Notes: generated by a model not told the origin, from the sequence alone. Positions 35,542 through 43,912 are shown, numbered from the stretch's first letter. The stretch is DNA of 64,000 bases from Acidobacteriota bacterium (GCA_016213775.1 JACQZR010000073.1:1-64000), one strand, 5' to 3'. Translations and numbers: made by a program.

Positions 35542-35572
35542 GCCCGCGGCTGCACTTGCAGCAGCCGCGGGC
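35542..35572 (-). terminator. strong hairpin downstream of rplL
   Basis: A perfect 12-bp GC-rich stem, GCCCGCGGCTGC with GCAGCCGCGGGC, encloses a 7-base loop, 30 bp beyond the rplL stop. The following minus-strand sequence has no long T-run, so it may act as a weakly intrinsic or Rho-aided terminator, or as an RNA-stabilising 3' end. It separates rplL from whatever lies downstream, where rpoB would be expected. Confidence 0.7.
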
Positions 35573-35601
35573 AGGGAATCGCCCCACAAGACAGGAAGCA
35601 G

Positions 35602-35988
35602 TTACTTTACTTCGATCGTGGCGCCGGCATCAGCGAACTTCTTCTTGATGGACTCCGCTTCGTCCTTGTTGACGCCTTCCTTGACGGTCTTGGGGGCGCC
35701 GTCCACGAGGTCCTTGGCTTCTTTCAGGCCGAGGCTGGTGACTTCGCGAACCACCTTGATGACGTTGATCTTGTTGGCGCCGACGGCAGTGAGAACCACG
35801 GCGAACTCGGTCTTCTCTTCAACCGGAGCGGCAGCAGCAGCGGCGGCGCCACCACCAGCAGGAGCGACAGCCACAGCAGCGGCAGCCGCGGAGACGCCCA
35901 GCTTTTCTTCCAGCATCTTGACAAGCTGAGACGCTTCCAGCAGCGTCAGCCCTTGGATCTGATCGGCAATTGCGTTGATGTCAGCCAT
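35602..35988 (-). CDS. rplL: 50S ribosomal protein L7/L12
   Basis: The protein has 128 residues. The N-terminal dimerisation part ([20 protein letters not shown]) is followed by an Ala-rich hinge and the C-terminal factor-binding domain ([33 protein letters not shown]), ending in GATIEVK. It forms the ribosomal stalk that recruits translation GTPases. It lies 97 bp after rplJ and is followed by a hairpin. rpoB does not follow, unlike in most bacteria. A diverged copy of its last 32 codons lies at 32351. Confidence 0.97.
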   Translation of the reverse strand: MADINAIADQIQGLTLLEASQLVKMLEEKLGVSAAAAAVAVAPAGGGAAAAAAAPVEEKTEFAVVLTAVGANKINVIKVVREVTSLGLKEAKDLVDGAPKTVKEGVNKDEAESIKKKFADAGATIEVK

Positions 35989-36085
35989 AAAATCGTGAAC
36001 TCCCTTATCCTAATGTGAAAATCGAGCAGGATCCAGCCGGACGGGGCTTGGGAGCCGCAGTCCAAGGGCGAACCCACAAAAATCG

Positions 36086-36613
36086 TTACGCTTGGAACTT
36101 GTTCTCCTTGACGCCCTGATCGATGACGACGGCGATATTGCGGCCAACGCCGTTAATGGCGGTGACCAGGCGCTGCGCCGGAGCATTGATCAGGAAGAGC
36201 AGCTTGGCGAGGACTTCCTCTCGCGGAGGCATGCTGGCCAGATCGTTAATGGAACTGACCTCAATCGCGCGGCCTTCCACCATCCCGGCCTTGAACTTGA
36301 AGTTTGGGTTCGTCCTGGCGTAGGTGGTGAGCGCTTTGGCGAGACCGACCGGATCGCCCGTTGTGAAGGCGATGGAGGTCATGCCGCGCAGCTTGTCGAG
36401 AATTTTTTCGGCCGGGGTACCCTCAGCAGCCTTGCCCGCGATCTTGTTCTTCACCACGGTGTAGTCGCCGCCGGCTCCACGGATAGTCTTGCGCAGTTCG
36501 TAATCCTGCGCGACCGTCAGCTTTTCAAAGCCCGCCACGAACATATTGGGGGCGCTGAGTACGTCCTTGCGCAGGGCCTCTGCGTCTTTGCGCTTATCTG
36601 CTTTCTTCTTCAT
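36086..36613 (-). CDS. rplJ: 50S ribosomal protein L10
   Basis: The protein has 175 residues, normal for the family. The N-terminal part has FVAGFEKLTVAQDYELRKTI and VVKNKIAGKAAEG, typical of L10 rRNA binding, and the C-terminal helix that anchors L7/L12 dimers is present (LAKLLFLINAPAQRLVTAIN). L10 is the base of the stalk. It starts 18 bp after rplA, leaving no room for the usual L10 autoregulatory leader between them. It heads the rplJ-rplL pair. Confidence 0.96.
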   Translation of the reverse strand: MKKKADKRKDAEALRKDVLSAPNMFVAGFEKLTVAQDYELRKTIRGAGGDYTVVKNKIAGKAAEGTPAEKILDKLRGMTSIAFTTGDPVGLAKALTTYARTNPNFKFKAGMVEGRAIEVSSINDLASMPPREEVLAKLLFLINAPAQRLVTAINGVGRNIAVVIDQGVKENKFQA

Positions 36614-36631
36614 AAGTGCCTCCGCGAGAGA

Positions 36632-37336
36632 TTATGTCGTCTTCAAGTTGTAGCCGGTAACATCCAGACCCACACCCGGGCCCATGGTGGAGCAGAGGGT
36701 GGCACTCTTGACGTACTTGCCCTTGGCCGCGGCCGGCTTGGCGCGAACGACTGCACCGATGAGCGTGGTGGCGTTTTCCAGCAGCTTTGCCGCATCGAAG
36801 GAGATCTTGCCGACAGGAGCATGAATGACGCCACCTTTGTCGACGCGGAACTCCACCTTACCGGCTTTCACTTCCTGTACCGCCTTGGCGACATCGGTGG
36901 TGACGGTTCCCGTCTTGGGGTTCGGCATTAGGCCACGAGGACCCAGAACCTTGCCGAGACGGCCGACGGAACGCATCATGTCCGGGGTTGCAATGACCGC
37001 ATCGTAATCCATCCAGTTCTCGGCCTGGATCTTGGTAACCATTTCCTCGCCGCCGAAGAAATCCGCGCCTGCGGCTTCCGCTTCGCGGAGCTTATCACCG
37101 GAGGTGATGACGAGGACTTTCTTGGACTTGCCCAGACCATTCGGGAGCACGATGGTGCCGCGAACCATCTGGTCGGCGTGTTTGGGATCGACGCCGAGGC
37201 GCAGGTGAACCTCGACGGTCTCATCGAATTTGGCGAATTTGATTTTCTTGACGAGGTTGACAGCCTCGGGGAGTTGGTACTCGCGCGCCTCGATTTGCTT
37301 CGCGGCGGCAAGATACTTCTTGCCTACTTTTGCCAT
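36632..37336 (-). CDS. rplA: 50S ribosomal protein L1
   Basis: The protein has 234 residues, full length. The L1 signature is intact ([18 protein letters not shown] near the end; [20 protein letters not shown] and [11 protein letters not shown] in the middle). L1 forms the mobile stalk near the E site and often represses its own operon. No rplK lies upstream; the next gene is an orphan HicB on the same strand 161 bp away. A sigma70-like promoter can be drawn between them, so rplA heads its own operon. No clear Shine-Dalgarno precedes the ATG. Confidence 0.97.
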   Translation of the reverse strand: MAKVGKKYLAAAKQIEAREYQLPEAVNLVKKIKFAKFDETVEVHLRLGVDPKHADQMVRGTIVLPNGLGKSKKVLVITSGDKLREAEAAGADFFGGEEMVTKIQAENWMDYDAVIATPDMMRSVGRLGKVLGPRGLMPNPKTGTVTTDVAKAVQEVKAGKVEFRVDKGGVIHAPVGKISFDAAKLLENATTLIGAVVRAKPAAAKGKYVKSATLCSTMGPGVGLDVTGYNLKTT

Positions 37337-37425
37337 AATGTGACTGGTCCAAACGGCCTTGCCTGATCCGCAGATCGGCTCAGCCTCCCAAGAGATAGCG
37401 CACCTGGGAAGGCACGCAATCTATG

Positions 37426-37454
37426 AATTTAGCATGTCAGAGCGGCGGAGGCAA
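37426..37454 (-). promoter_or_regulatory. candidate sigma70-type promoter for rplA-rplJ-rplL
   Basis: On the minus strand TTGCCT (37449-37454) and TAAATT (37426-37431) are separated by exactly 17 bases, each matching four of six consensus positions. The expected transcript would have a leader of about 80 bases before rplA. The leader holds an imperfect inverted repeat (GCCTTCCCAGG with CTTGGGAGGC) that could be an L1-responsive structure; that is speculative. Confidence 0.45.
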
Positions 37455-37497
37455 GCGGAGTGCCAAAGTTTTTGGGGGTGCCGCGGAGCAGGCGCCA

Positions 37498-37923
37498 TCA
37501 AGCCGCGTCGAGAATCTGAACGGAAAGCTGCTTCCCCAGAGCGCGAAATGCCGCTTCCAACTGGTTGAGCCGCGATGCGTGCCGCAAGTCAAGCAGCCGG
37601 TCCACCTGAGGAAGATGACAATCCAGCCGTCTTGCCAGTTCGGTCTTGCTGATGCGGCCGGCGCGTAATGTGGAATAGAGTGCCAGTTTCGCTTCGGTTA
37701 GCGCGGGGAGTACGACGAACGGCCCGCGCTTTTGCCCTGTGGGCTTCGGGATAAGCAGACGGTCTTCCACGTAGCCCATGAAGGCGGTTTCGAGAGCACC
37801 CACCGCGCGGCTAAGGCACTCCTCGCGATCGTCACCGAAAGTATGTGCTTCGGGAACGTCTGGAAAGCTCACCAGGATTGTGCCGTTGGTATCGGCTTTC
37901 AATTTGATGGGATAGCGCAACAT
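37498..37923 (-). CDS. HicB-like antitoxin, orphan
   Basis: The protein has 141 residues from ATG 37923. The N-terminal half is a HicB fold (MLRYPIKLKADTNGTILVSF, PDVPEAHTFGDDREECLSRA). The C-terminal half is a helix-turn-helix of the type found in longer HicB antitoxins (ISKTELARRLDCHLPQVDRL). The protein normally neutralises HicA and represses its own operon. A full HicA is missing: only a 13-codon tail resembling its C-terminus stands just upstream. It occupies the place where rplK would be expected. Confidence 0.8.
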   Translation of the reverse strand: MLRYPIKLKADTNGTILVSFPDVPEAHTFGDDREECLSRAVGALETAFMGYVEDRLLIPKPTGQKRGPFVVLPALTEAKLALYSTLRAGRISKTELARRLDCHLPQVDRLLDLRHASRLNQLEAAFRALGKQLSVQILDAA

Positions 37924-37931
37924 GTTCCACC

Positions 37932-37973
37932 TCACCTGAGACCAAGGTCCTTCTTGATCCTGCGCGCGTTTTC
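37932..37973 (-). pseudogene. possible HicA toxin C-terminal relic
   Basis: The frame reads ENARRIKKDLGLR and then stops 8 bp before the HicB start, exactly where a hicA gene would end. The motif resembles the ARKI-x-KDLGI type ending of some HicA toxins. An in-frame stop stands immediately upstream and no HicA body could be found in any frame. It is short, so the identification is tentative. Confidence 0.35.
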
Positions 37974-38161
37974 TCAAAGTACAACACATCTGGTTTGCTC
38001 ACGACAGATGTGTTTCATCGCAGCGGTTCAGCGCGCGGATTACGTGGGATCTGGGCGGTGAAGCAAAGCGTGTCTGCGCCGCGTGGCGAACGTCCTTGCA
38101 CCGGGATCGGCTGTGCATGTGCCACACGGCAGGCGCCGCACACATGGTGTAGGTTGGTGGC

Positions 38162-38773
38162 ATGCGGATCAGCTATGAGGGGCGTACAGCGGAGTTGGTG
38201 CATGTGGCGGGCTCGGACTACGCGGAGTATCGGGGCGGCGGGTTTTTCATTGGGACAACGCCGGTGACGCAGTGGCTTTGGACTTATGTGATGGGGTCGA
38301 ACCCGTCCTGCCGGCAGGGATCGAACCTGCCAGTGGAGAATGTTTCCTGGGACGAGATAACCAGTCCCGGTGGATTTCTCGAACGGCTCAACAAGATCGA
38401 ATCGCGGGACGGTGTGTATCGGCTTCCGACAGAAAGCGAATGGGAGTATGCAGCGCGCGGCGGGCCGCATTGGAAGGACGGGTTCCGCTGGAGCGGCAGC
38501 AACAATGTCGATGCGGTGGCATGGTATGACCGCAAGCACGGCGACCATACGCAACCAGTGGCGTTGAAGGCGCCGAATCAGCTTGGCATTTACGATATGT
38601 CGGGCAATGTTTGGGAGTGGTGCCAGGATCTGAGGTCCGCGGACGGTGATGAGCGGGCGTTGCGAGGCGGGTGCTTTCATAACTGGGCGGTGCACTGCAC
38701 AGTATCGAAGCGGTATGAGATCGGGCAACAGTACAAAGACGGGTGCATCGGATTCCGGCTGGTTTTCGGATAA
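38162..38773 (+). CDS. formylglycine-generating-enzyme-like (FGE/SUMF1 domain) protein
   Basis: The protein has 203 residues, short for the family. The domain is clear: FFIGTTPVTQWLWTYVMG, LPTESEWEYAARGG, GIYDMSGNVWEWCQD, RGGCFHNWAVHC and the terminal IGFRLVFG. In true formylglycine-generating enzymes the segment reads RGGSxLC-x4-C; here the first active-site Cys position is Asn and only the second Cys position is kept, with another Cys moved to position four. It is probably not a sulfatase activator. No signal peptide is present. It is followed 9 bp later by an enolase-superfamily gene. Confidence 0.82.
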   Translation: MRISYEGRTAELVHVAGSDYAEYRGGGFFIGTTPVTQWLWTYVMGSNPSCRQGSNLPVENVSWDEITSPGGFLERLNKIESRDGVYRLPTESEWEYAARGGPHWKDGFRWSGSNNVDAVAWYDRKHGDHTQPVALKAPNQLGIYDMSGNVWEWCQDLRSADGDERALRGGCFHNWAVHCTVSKRYEIGQQYKDGCIGFRLVFG

Positions 38774-38782
38774 ACTTTGTTC

Positions 38783-39952
38783 GTGACACGACGAGGCTGG
38801 ATGACCACGAGCGCGGCCACGGGCGCGCTACCACTGGCGGGATTGGCGGCTGCCGGCGGGCGGTTGAAGGATGTCGAACTATACCGGCTCCCGGTGAACC
38901 ATCGCGGCGACTGGCTGCTGGTGCGGGTCCACACAGATCAGGGATTGGTGGGCGTGGGCGATGCCTCGCATGGGCGTGATTCCGACACCGCGGTGGCGCT
39001 GCGGGAACTCTTCGGTCAGATGCGCGGCAAGAGTTTCTCAGAGGTGGAAGCGTTGCGCGGGTTGGTGAAGGTGTCGGACAGGACGCATAGCCGCGCGGCC
39101 GCGATGAGCGCGATCGAACAAGCCATGTGGGACATTGCGGGGCAGGCGTATGGAGTGCCGGTGTATGCGCTGTTCGGCGGGGCGCTGCGGACTTCGATTC
39201 GCAACTACGCCAACATCAACCGCTGCACCACGGACCGGACGCCGGCGGGGTTTGCGAAGTGGGCCGAGCACGCCGTGCGGAACGGGTTCGATGCGGTGAA
39301 GCTTGCGCCGTACGACGGGATGCCGAGGGATCCGGCGGCGAAGGAGGAACACACGCGCAAGGGGACGGAATGCGTCAAGGCCGTGCGCGCGGCGATGGGC
39401 GACCAGCGCGAGGTGTTGATAGACGCCCATTCCCATTTCAGCGTCGATCGCGGGATACAACTGGCAGGCGAGTTGGAGCCGCTGCGGCTGTTTTGGTTGG
39501 AGGAGGTGTGTCGCGGGATTCCTGAGCTGGCGCGTGTGGATCGCGCGGCCAAGATGCCGACGGCCGGCGGGGAGAGCATCTACGGGACCAAGGGGTTCTA
39601 TCCGTACATTGCCGGCGGCGCGGTGGACATTCTGATGCCGGATATCAAGTACGGCGGCGGGTTGCTGGAGTTGAAGAAGATCGCGGCGATGGGCGACGGC
39701 GCGGGATTGCAGGTGTCGCCGCACGGGCCGGCGAGCCCCGTAGGCAATATCGCGGCGGCGCATGTGTGCGCGACCCTCTCGAATTTTCTGATTCTGGAGT
39801 TTGGGTATGGCGAGGTGGAGTGGCGGGCGGAGGTGACGGAACCCGCCGAGCAGTTGCGCAACGGACTTATTGAGTTGACTGATCGGCCGGGTTTTGGATT
39901 GCGGTTGAATGAGCGGTTTTTGAAGCAGCGGGCCGAGCGGGTGAAGTTGTAA
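38783..39952 (+). CDS. enolase-superfamily protein (mandelate racemase/muconate lactonizing type)
   Basis: The protein has 389 residues from GTG 38783 (a TTG at 38777 is also in frame). The N-terminal MTRRGWMTTSAATGALPLAG reads as a Tat-like signal, unusual for this mostly cytosolic superfamily. The barrel has the metal-ligand run VLIDAHSHFS, FWLEEVC and GGESIYG. The first Lys of the usual KxK catalytic pair is present (AVKLAPYDG), but the second position is Ala, so the classic racemase base is missing and the reaction is likely to be a dehydratase or an unknown one. Its 3' end overlaps the convergent amidohydrolase gene by 86 bp. Confidence 0.82.
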   Translation: MTRRGWMTTSAATGALPLAGLAAAGGRLKDVELYRLPVNHRGDWLLVRVHTDQGLVGVGDASHGRDSDTAVALRELFGQMRGKSFSEVEALRGLVKVSDRTHSRAAAMSAIEQAMWDIAGQAYGVPVYALFGGALRTSIRNYANINRCTTDRTPAGFAKWAEHAVRNGFDAVKLAPYDGMPRDPAAKEEHTRKGTECVKAVRAAMGDQREVLIDAHSHFSVDRGIQLAGELEPLRLFWLEEVCRGIPELARVDRAAKMPTAGGESIYGTKGFYPYIAGGAVDILMPDIKYGGGLLELKKIAAMGDGAGLQVSPHGPASPVGNIAAAHVCATLSNFLILEFGYGEVEWRAEVTEPAEQLRNGLIELTDRPGFGLRLNERFLKQRAERVKL

Positions 39953-41129
39953 GGCGCCCGCGAAGGATCACCGCGGCAATGCGGCGCGTGTTGGAGATGT
40001 TCTCGATCGGGTTGGCATCCAGCAGGACGAGGTCGGCGGCTTTGCCTTTGGATATGGAACCGTAGTCTTTCGTGAGTCCGAGGAATTCGGCGGGATTCCA
40101 GGTGGCCGTTTGCAGCGCCTCCATGGGCGAGAGGCCGGCTTCGACGAGCAGCTCCAATTCGTGATGGAGACTTTCGCCAGGCTCGATGTTGATGGAGCCG
40201 CCATCGGTACCAGCGAGCAACTTCACGCCCATCTCGTGCATCTGGTGGACAGCGTTTAGGCCGTAGGGCTGCAATTGATTGAGCACTACCAACGTGGGGC
40301 ACTGCCAGACGCCGCGCTCCACAAAGAGTTGATAGAGCGAACGGCACGCGCCGGCGTCGTAGGTGGCGGCCGCCGATTGCACGACAGCCTGCATTTGCCG
40401 CGCGGCTTCGCGGCGGCTGATTTGCCACAAATTCGCCGCCCGCTTGAGATCGCCATCCAGAGCCGGGTTGGAGGTGCATGCTTCAAAGATCCCGCTCAGA
40501 TGTTCGATGGAACGCTGGCCGCTGCGCGCGGCCTCCTCCGCGGAGACCGAGATGGGCACGTGTCCGGCGAGCGGGATGCGGAAACGCGCGGCATCCCTGG
40601 CGAGCGCAAAGTACGCCTCGCGCGGGAGAAAATCGTAGACTTTGACGAACGCGGCGCCGGCCTTTTTGAGCGTGGCGATGGCCTGGCGTGCTTCTCGCGC
40701 ATCGGCGGCGCGGAGCGAGGTGGCCCACATCGGCATGGGGCCATCGACGATCTGCCCCCATGCGGCGATGCGCGGACCAATGAGGGATTGCTGATCGAGG
40801 CGGCGCCTGGTGCGGGCGGCCGTTGCGAGCGCATCCGGCGCTTCGAGATGCATGTTGCGAATGCCGGTGATGCCGCTGGCGAGCAGCTTTGGGAATTGCT
40901 CTTCCGGTTTCGCGAGCACGTGGACATGCATGTCCCAAAGGCCGGGGATGAGGAACTTGCCCGTGCCATCGATGGTCTCGGCGCCGCGCGGCAGCGCGAT
41001 GTTCGCGCCCATCTCGGCGATGCGTCCGGCGCGGATCAGCACCGTTTGACCGTGCCGCGGCGGGGCTCCTGTTCCATCGATGAGTGTGACGTTGGTGATG
41101 GCAAGAGCGAGTGCGGCAAGTGGGATCAA
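39867..41129 (-). CDS. secreted amidohydrolase family protein
   Basis: The protein has 420 residues if it starts at TTG 41129, which overlaps the stop of the upstream gene (TTGA) and gives a short signal peptide (MIPLAALALAITNVTLIDG). Upstream in-frame codons reach 41282 but would run inside the previous gene. Metal-site motifs are visible: LWDMHVHVL, the Lys in FVKVYDFL, AGHVPISV, SIEHLSG and the Asp in LLAGTDGG. It belongs to the imidazolonepropionase-like amidohydrolases. The substrate is unknown. Its last 28 codons lie over the end of the enolase-superfamily gene on the other strand. Confidence 0.82.
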   Translation of the reverse strand: MIPLAALALAITNVTLIDGTGAPPRHGQTVLIRAGRIAEMGANIALPRGAETIDGTGKFLIPGLWDMHVHVLAKPEEQFPKLLASGITGIRNMHLEAPDALATAARTRRRLDQQSLIGPRIAAWGQIVDGPMPMWATSLRAADAREARQAIATLKKAGAAFVKVYDFLPREAYFALARDAARFRIPLAGHVPISVSAEEAARSGQRSIEHLSGIFEACTSNPALDGDLKRAANLWQISRREAARQMQAVVQSAAATYDAGACRSLYQLFVERGVWQCPTLVVLNQLQPYGLNAVHQMHEMGVKLLAGTDGGSINIEPGESLHHELELLVEAGLSPMEALQTATWNPAEFLGLTKDYGSISKGKAADLVLLDANPIENISNTRRIAAVILRGRLTTSPARPAASKTAHSTAIQNPADQSTQ

Positions 41130-41959
41130 TGCGAGGCCTCGCGATAGAGGAAGTCGCGAACCTTGAGGTACCATTCGGGTCCCATCGGCGAGGGGATGGG
41201 GGACTGGCTTGCGCAGAAGGCGGCGCCGGTCTCGGCCCCGGCTGTTTGCGCCAGGCGTTCGGTGAGTTTCTCGCGAGTCCACTTCAGTTGAAGGGAGCGT
41301 GCGAGGGCGACGTCCTGCTGCGCATTGCGATAGATGAAGCTGCGCGCGTTGACGCCGGCGGGGGTGGTTCTGGGCTTCTCTTCGCAGAGGTATTCGCGAA
41401 GCGCGAGGCGGGCGGCGGTGTCGGAGGAGGCCGCGGGCGGCGGGGCTTGCACGCCGTTGGTACGCACTCGCGGCACAATGCCCGCCAGGACGCGAACCTC
41501 CATCGGGTAGATGATCCAGCCGTTGCCATCGTGAACCTGGGCTTCAATGCGAACGCGCTGCACCTTGGCGTCGGCGGGCGTGAAGAGATCGAGCCAGAAG
41601 ACGTGGACCGCGGCGCCGTCCCATTCGAACGGGGATTTCGTTACGAGGTCGAGTTTGTCAGGCACCGAGACGCCGGGGGCCGGTGGGAGTTCACGGTAGA
41701 GCTTCATCTGTATGGAGTTCTCGGGATTCTGCGCGAGCATCATGGCGTAGTGGCCGTTCCTGGGCGGGCGCACGACAATCCGCAGCGAGTGATATCCGCC
41801 GCGGATCAGGCCCGGCGAAAGGACTTCGCGCGGCTTGCCTTCCGCGTCAGCGGCAACGACGTTGCCCTTGACATCCAGTCGACGGAACTCCGTGTAGATC
41901 TGGAGCGGCTCGGCGGCGTAACAGGGAAGTAGAAACGTGAGAATCCAGAGGAGGCCCAT
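41126..41959 (-). CDS. secreted protein of unknown function
   Basis: The protein has 277 residues with a signal peptide (MGLLWILTFLLPCYAAE). The N-terminal half looks like a beta sandwich (LRIVVRPPRNGHYAMML, FWLDLFTPADAKVQRV), and the C-terminal half is helical. No family was recognised. It stands between the MFS gene (6 bp upstream) and the amidohydrolase, whose start overlaps its stop, so the three genes form an operon on the minus strand. Confidence 0.65.
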   Translation of the reverse strand: MGLLWILTFLLPCYAAEPLQIYTEFRRLDVKGNVVAADAEGKPREVLSPGLIRGGYHSLRIVVRPPRNGHYAMMLAQNPENSIQMKLYRELPPAPGVSVPDKLDLVTKSPFEWDGAAVHVFWLDLFTPADAKVQRVRIEAQVHDGNGWIIYPMEVRVLAGIVPRVRTNGVQAPPPAASSDTAARLALREYLCEEKPRTTPAGVNARSFIYRNAQQDVALARSLQLKWTREKLTERLAQTAGAETGAAFCASQSPIPSPMGPEWYLKVRDFLYREASH

Positions 41960-41965
41960 TCCTCT

Positions 41966-43312
41966 CTATGCTACGGCTTTCGCTGCTGCTGCCGCCGCTG
42001 CCGCTTCGCGCCGCTGCATGTCATTGGAGACGGTTCGCAATCCGGCCCAGAGCACGAGAGCCAAGCCCAGCGACAGCACGGGAATGATGAGCATTGCCTC
42101 CTGCAGACCGATGGCGCGAAACTGATCGGTGATTTTCAGGGCTCCGGCGGCTTCGGCGGCAACACGCGCACGCCAGTCGCTGAGAAAGCCGGTGAGGAGC
42201 GGTCCCAGGCTGGCGCCCATCATATACATGAACATGAAATAGATGGCCATGGCGGTGGCGCGCAGCGACGGCGGCACAATGTCCTGAATGGAGGAATAGA
42301 CAAAACCGTAGTAGGTGTTGCAGCCTGCGTAGGCGAGCGTGAGCAGAGGCAATGCCATCAGAAAAGCACCGGCCGATTGTTGGATTCCAAAGAACGCAAA
42401 GGGCGCCGTGGCGAGGGCAAACACAGCGGCGGCGAGCATGCGGCCATCTTTGCGTTTGTGCACGATGCTGTCTCCGATCTTACCGGCGAGGAGCCCACCG
42501 CCGATGCCTCCGATGAGGTAGGCGACTCCGGTGGCGATACCGGATTGGGCGAGGGTGAGTCCATGGACACGGGCGAAGAACGCGGGAAGGAATGTCCCGA
42601 ACGCGTACATGTTGAAGTTGAGCAGAGCGCCGGAGAGGATGATCCACCACATGGTGGGGATGCGAAGGACGCTCCACATGGACTGGCTGCTGGAGCCCTC
42701 CTTATGTACTTCCGTTGCGCCGCGGGCGGGTTCGGGCAATCGCCACAGAAGTGGAAGCAGGATGAGCGAAGGCAGTGCGGCCACCATCATGGCCTGCCGC
42801 CATCCGAACGCTTGCGCAATGGGACCGCTGAAGAAGTAGCTCATCGCGCCCCCGATGGGGACACCGAGCATGAAGATGGCAAGCGCTCTGGCGCGCTTTT
42901 CGGCGGCGAAGAGATCGCCGATCCATGTGGTTGCGGTGGGTGCGCAGGCGGCTTCTCCCACCGCGACTCCGAGCCTCGCCACCATCAACATCCAGTAAGT
43001 CCGCGCGAGTCCGTTGAAGCCAGTCCAGACGCTCCAGATGAGCAGACCGAAGGCGAGCACACGTTTGCGCGACCACTTGTCGGCCAGCCTTCCGATGGGC
43101 ACTCCCACGAATGCGTAGAGCCAGATGAAGCCCGAGCCCAGCATCCCGATTTGGGTGTCACTGAGGCCGAACTCGCGGCGAATGGGTTCGGCCAGTGCGC
43201 CCGCGATGTTGCGGTCGTAGAAGTTCATGATGTTGACCGCGAACAGGACCCAGAGGGCGACTTGCGGACGATTGGTGGGGGCCACAGCGGGAGATGGTAT
43301 CACACCGCGCAA
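41966..43312 (-). CDS. MFS transporter (spinster-like)
   Basis: The protein has 448 residues and 12 membrane segments. Family features are the TM1 NIMNFYDRNIAGALAEPIRR stretch, the loop 2-3 motif PIGRLADKWSRKRVLAFG, and GEAACAPTATTWIGDLF in TM4-5. It resembles spinster-type major facilitator proteins that carry organic acids, sugars or lipids; the substrate cannot be told. It heads the operon with the secreted unknown and the amidohydrolase, hinting that it imports the amidohydrolase product (inference). The C-terminus is a run of alanines. Confidence 0.87.
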   Translation of the reverse strand: MRGVIPSPAVAPTNRPQVALWVLFAVNIMNFYDRNIAGALAEPIRREFGLSDTQIGMLGSGFIWLYAFVGVPIGRLADKWSRKRVLAFGLLIWSVWTGFNGLARTYWMLMVARLGVAVGEAACAPTATTWIGDLFAAEKRARALAIFMLGVPIGGAMSYFFSGPIAQAFGWRQAMMVAALPSLILLPLLWRLPEPARGATEVHKEGSSSQSMWSVLRIPTMWWIILSGALLNFNMYAFGTFLPAFFARVHGLTLAQSGIATGVAYLIGGIGGGLLAGKIGDSIVHKRKDGRMLAAAVFALATAPFAFFGIQQSAGAFLMALPLLTLAYAGCNTYYGFVYSSIQDIVPPSLRATAMAIYFMFMYMMGASLGPLLTGFLSDWRARVAAEAAGALKITDQFRAIGLQEAMLIIPVLSLGLALVLWAGLRTVSNDMQRREAAAAAAAAKAVA

Positions 43313-43327
43313 GCGAGAGGCGCGGAG

Positions 43328-43912
43328 CTACATCTCTGTTTTGCCCTTATAGACAAGGTCCTTGATCCGGAACGATGCCTGGCGGTATGGTCCAGTGAAG
43401 CCGGGCATGTAGAGTTCGAAAGTGATTTCCTTCACCGGCCCCTGAGGCCGCGGAAAAATGAGGCGCAGCACCGGGTCTCCGGGCGTCGGCGGAAAGTGGC
43501 CGGACATTTTGAGTTTCTTGCGGCCCGCCTTGAGGTACGATTCGTTCTCCATCAGTCTGCCTTCCGCCGCCTCCGCGAGAATCTTCAGATTCAGGTTGCG
43601 AATGGCGATCACCACCACTTTTCCCTCGTTCTCACTGAGGAACTCTTCGTACTCCCTGCGCGATGCGCTGTCGGGCATGTTCTGCGTACCGATCTTGAGC
43701 GTGTAACGGCGCAGCAACTCAGCCTCGGCCTCGCGCATCGGTTTCGCGCTGGCGAGGTAGACAGGCGCGGGATTGCCGTCGCGGAACGTGGTGGTTTGCG
43801 CCCACGGGGAATCGTTGATCATCTGGGTGAGTTGCTCATCGTTCCACTCGCGCGGGGCCAAGGTCTCCCAGAACGGAGCGGCCAGCATCAGAAGAAAAGT
43901 GAAGACGTGCAT
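43328..43912 (-). CDS. secreted protein of unknown function
   Basis: The protein has 194 residues from ATG 43912, which gives a signal peptide (MHVFTFLLMLAAPFWE). The frame is open to 44062, but that part overlaps the divergent gene and lacks a signal. The mature part is mixed alpha/beta (KVVVIAIRNLNLKILAEAA, GPVKEITFELYMPG) with no recognised domain. Proteins of this size and build with a WNDEQLTQMINDSPWA-like opening recur in acidobacterial genomes, but none has a known role. It is divergent from the epimerase-like gene. Confidence 0.65.
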   Translation of the reverse strand: MHVFTFLLMLAAPFWETLAPREWNDEQLTQMINDSPWAQTTTFRDGNPAPVYLASAKPMREAEAELLRRYTLKIGTQNMPDSASRREYEEFLSENEGKVVVIAIRNLNLKILAEAAEGRLMENESYLKAGRKKLKMSGHFPPTPGDPVLRLIFPRPQGPVKEITFELYMPGFTGPYRQASFRIKDLVYKGKTEM

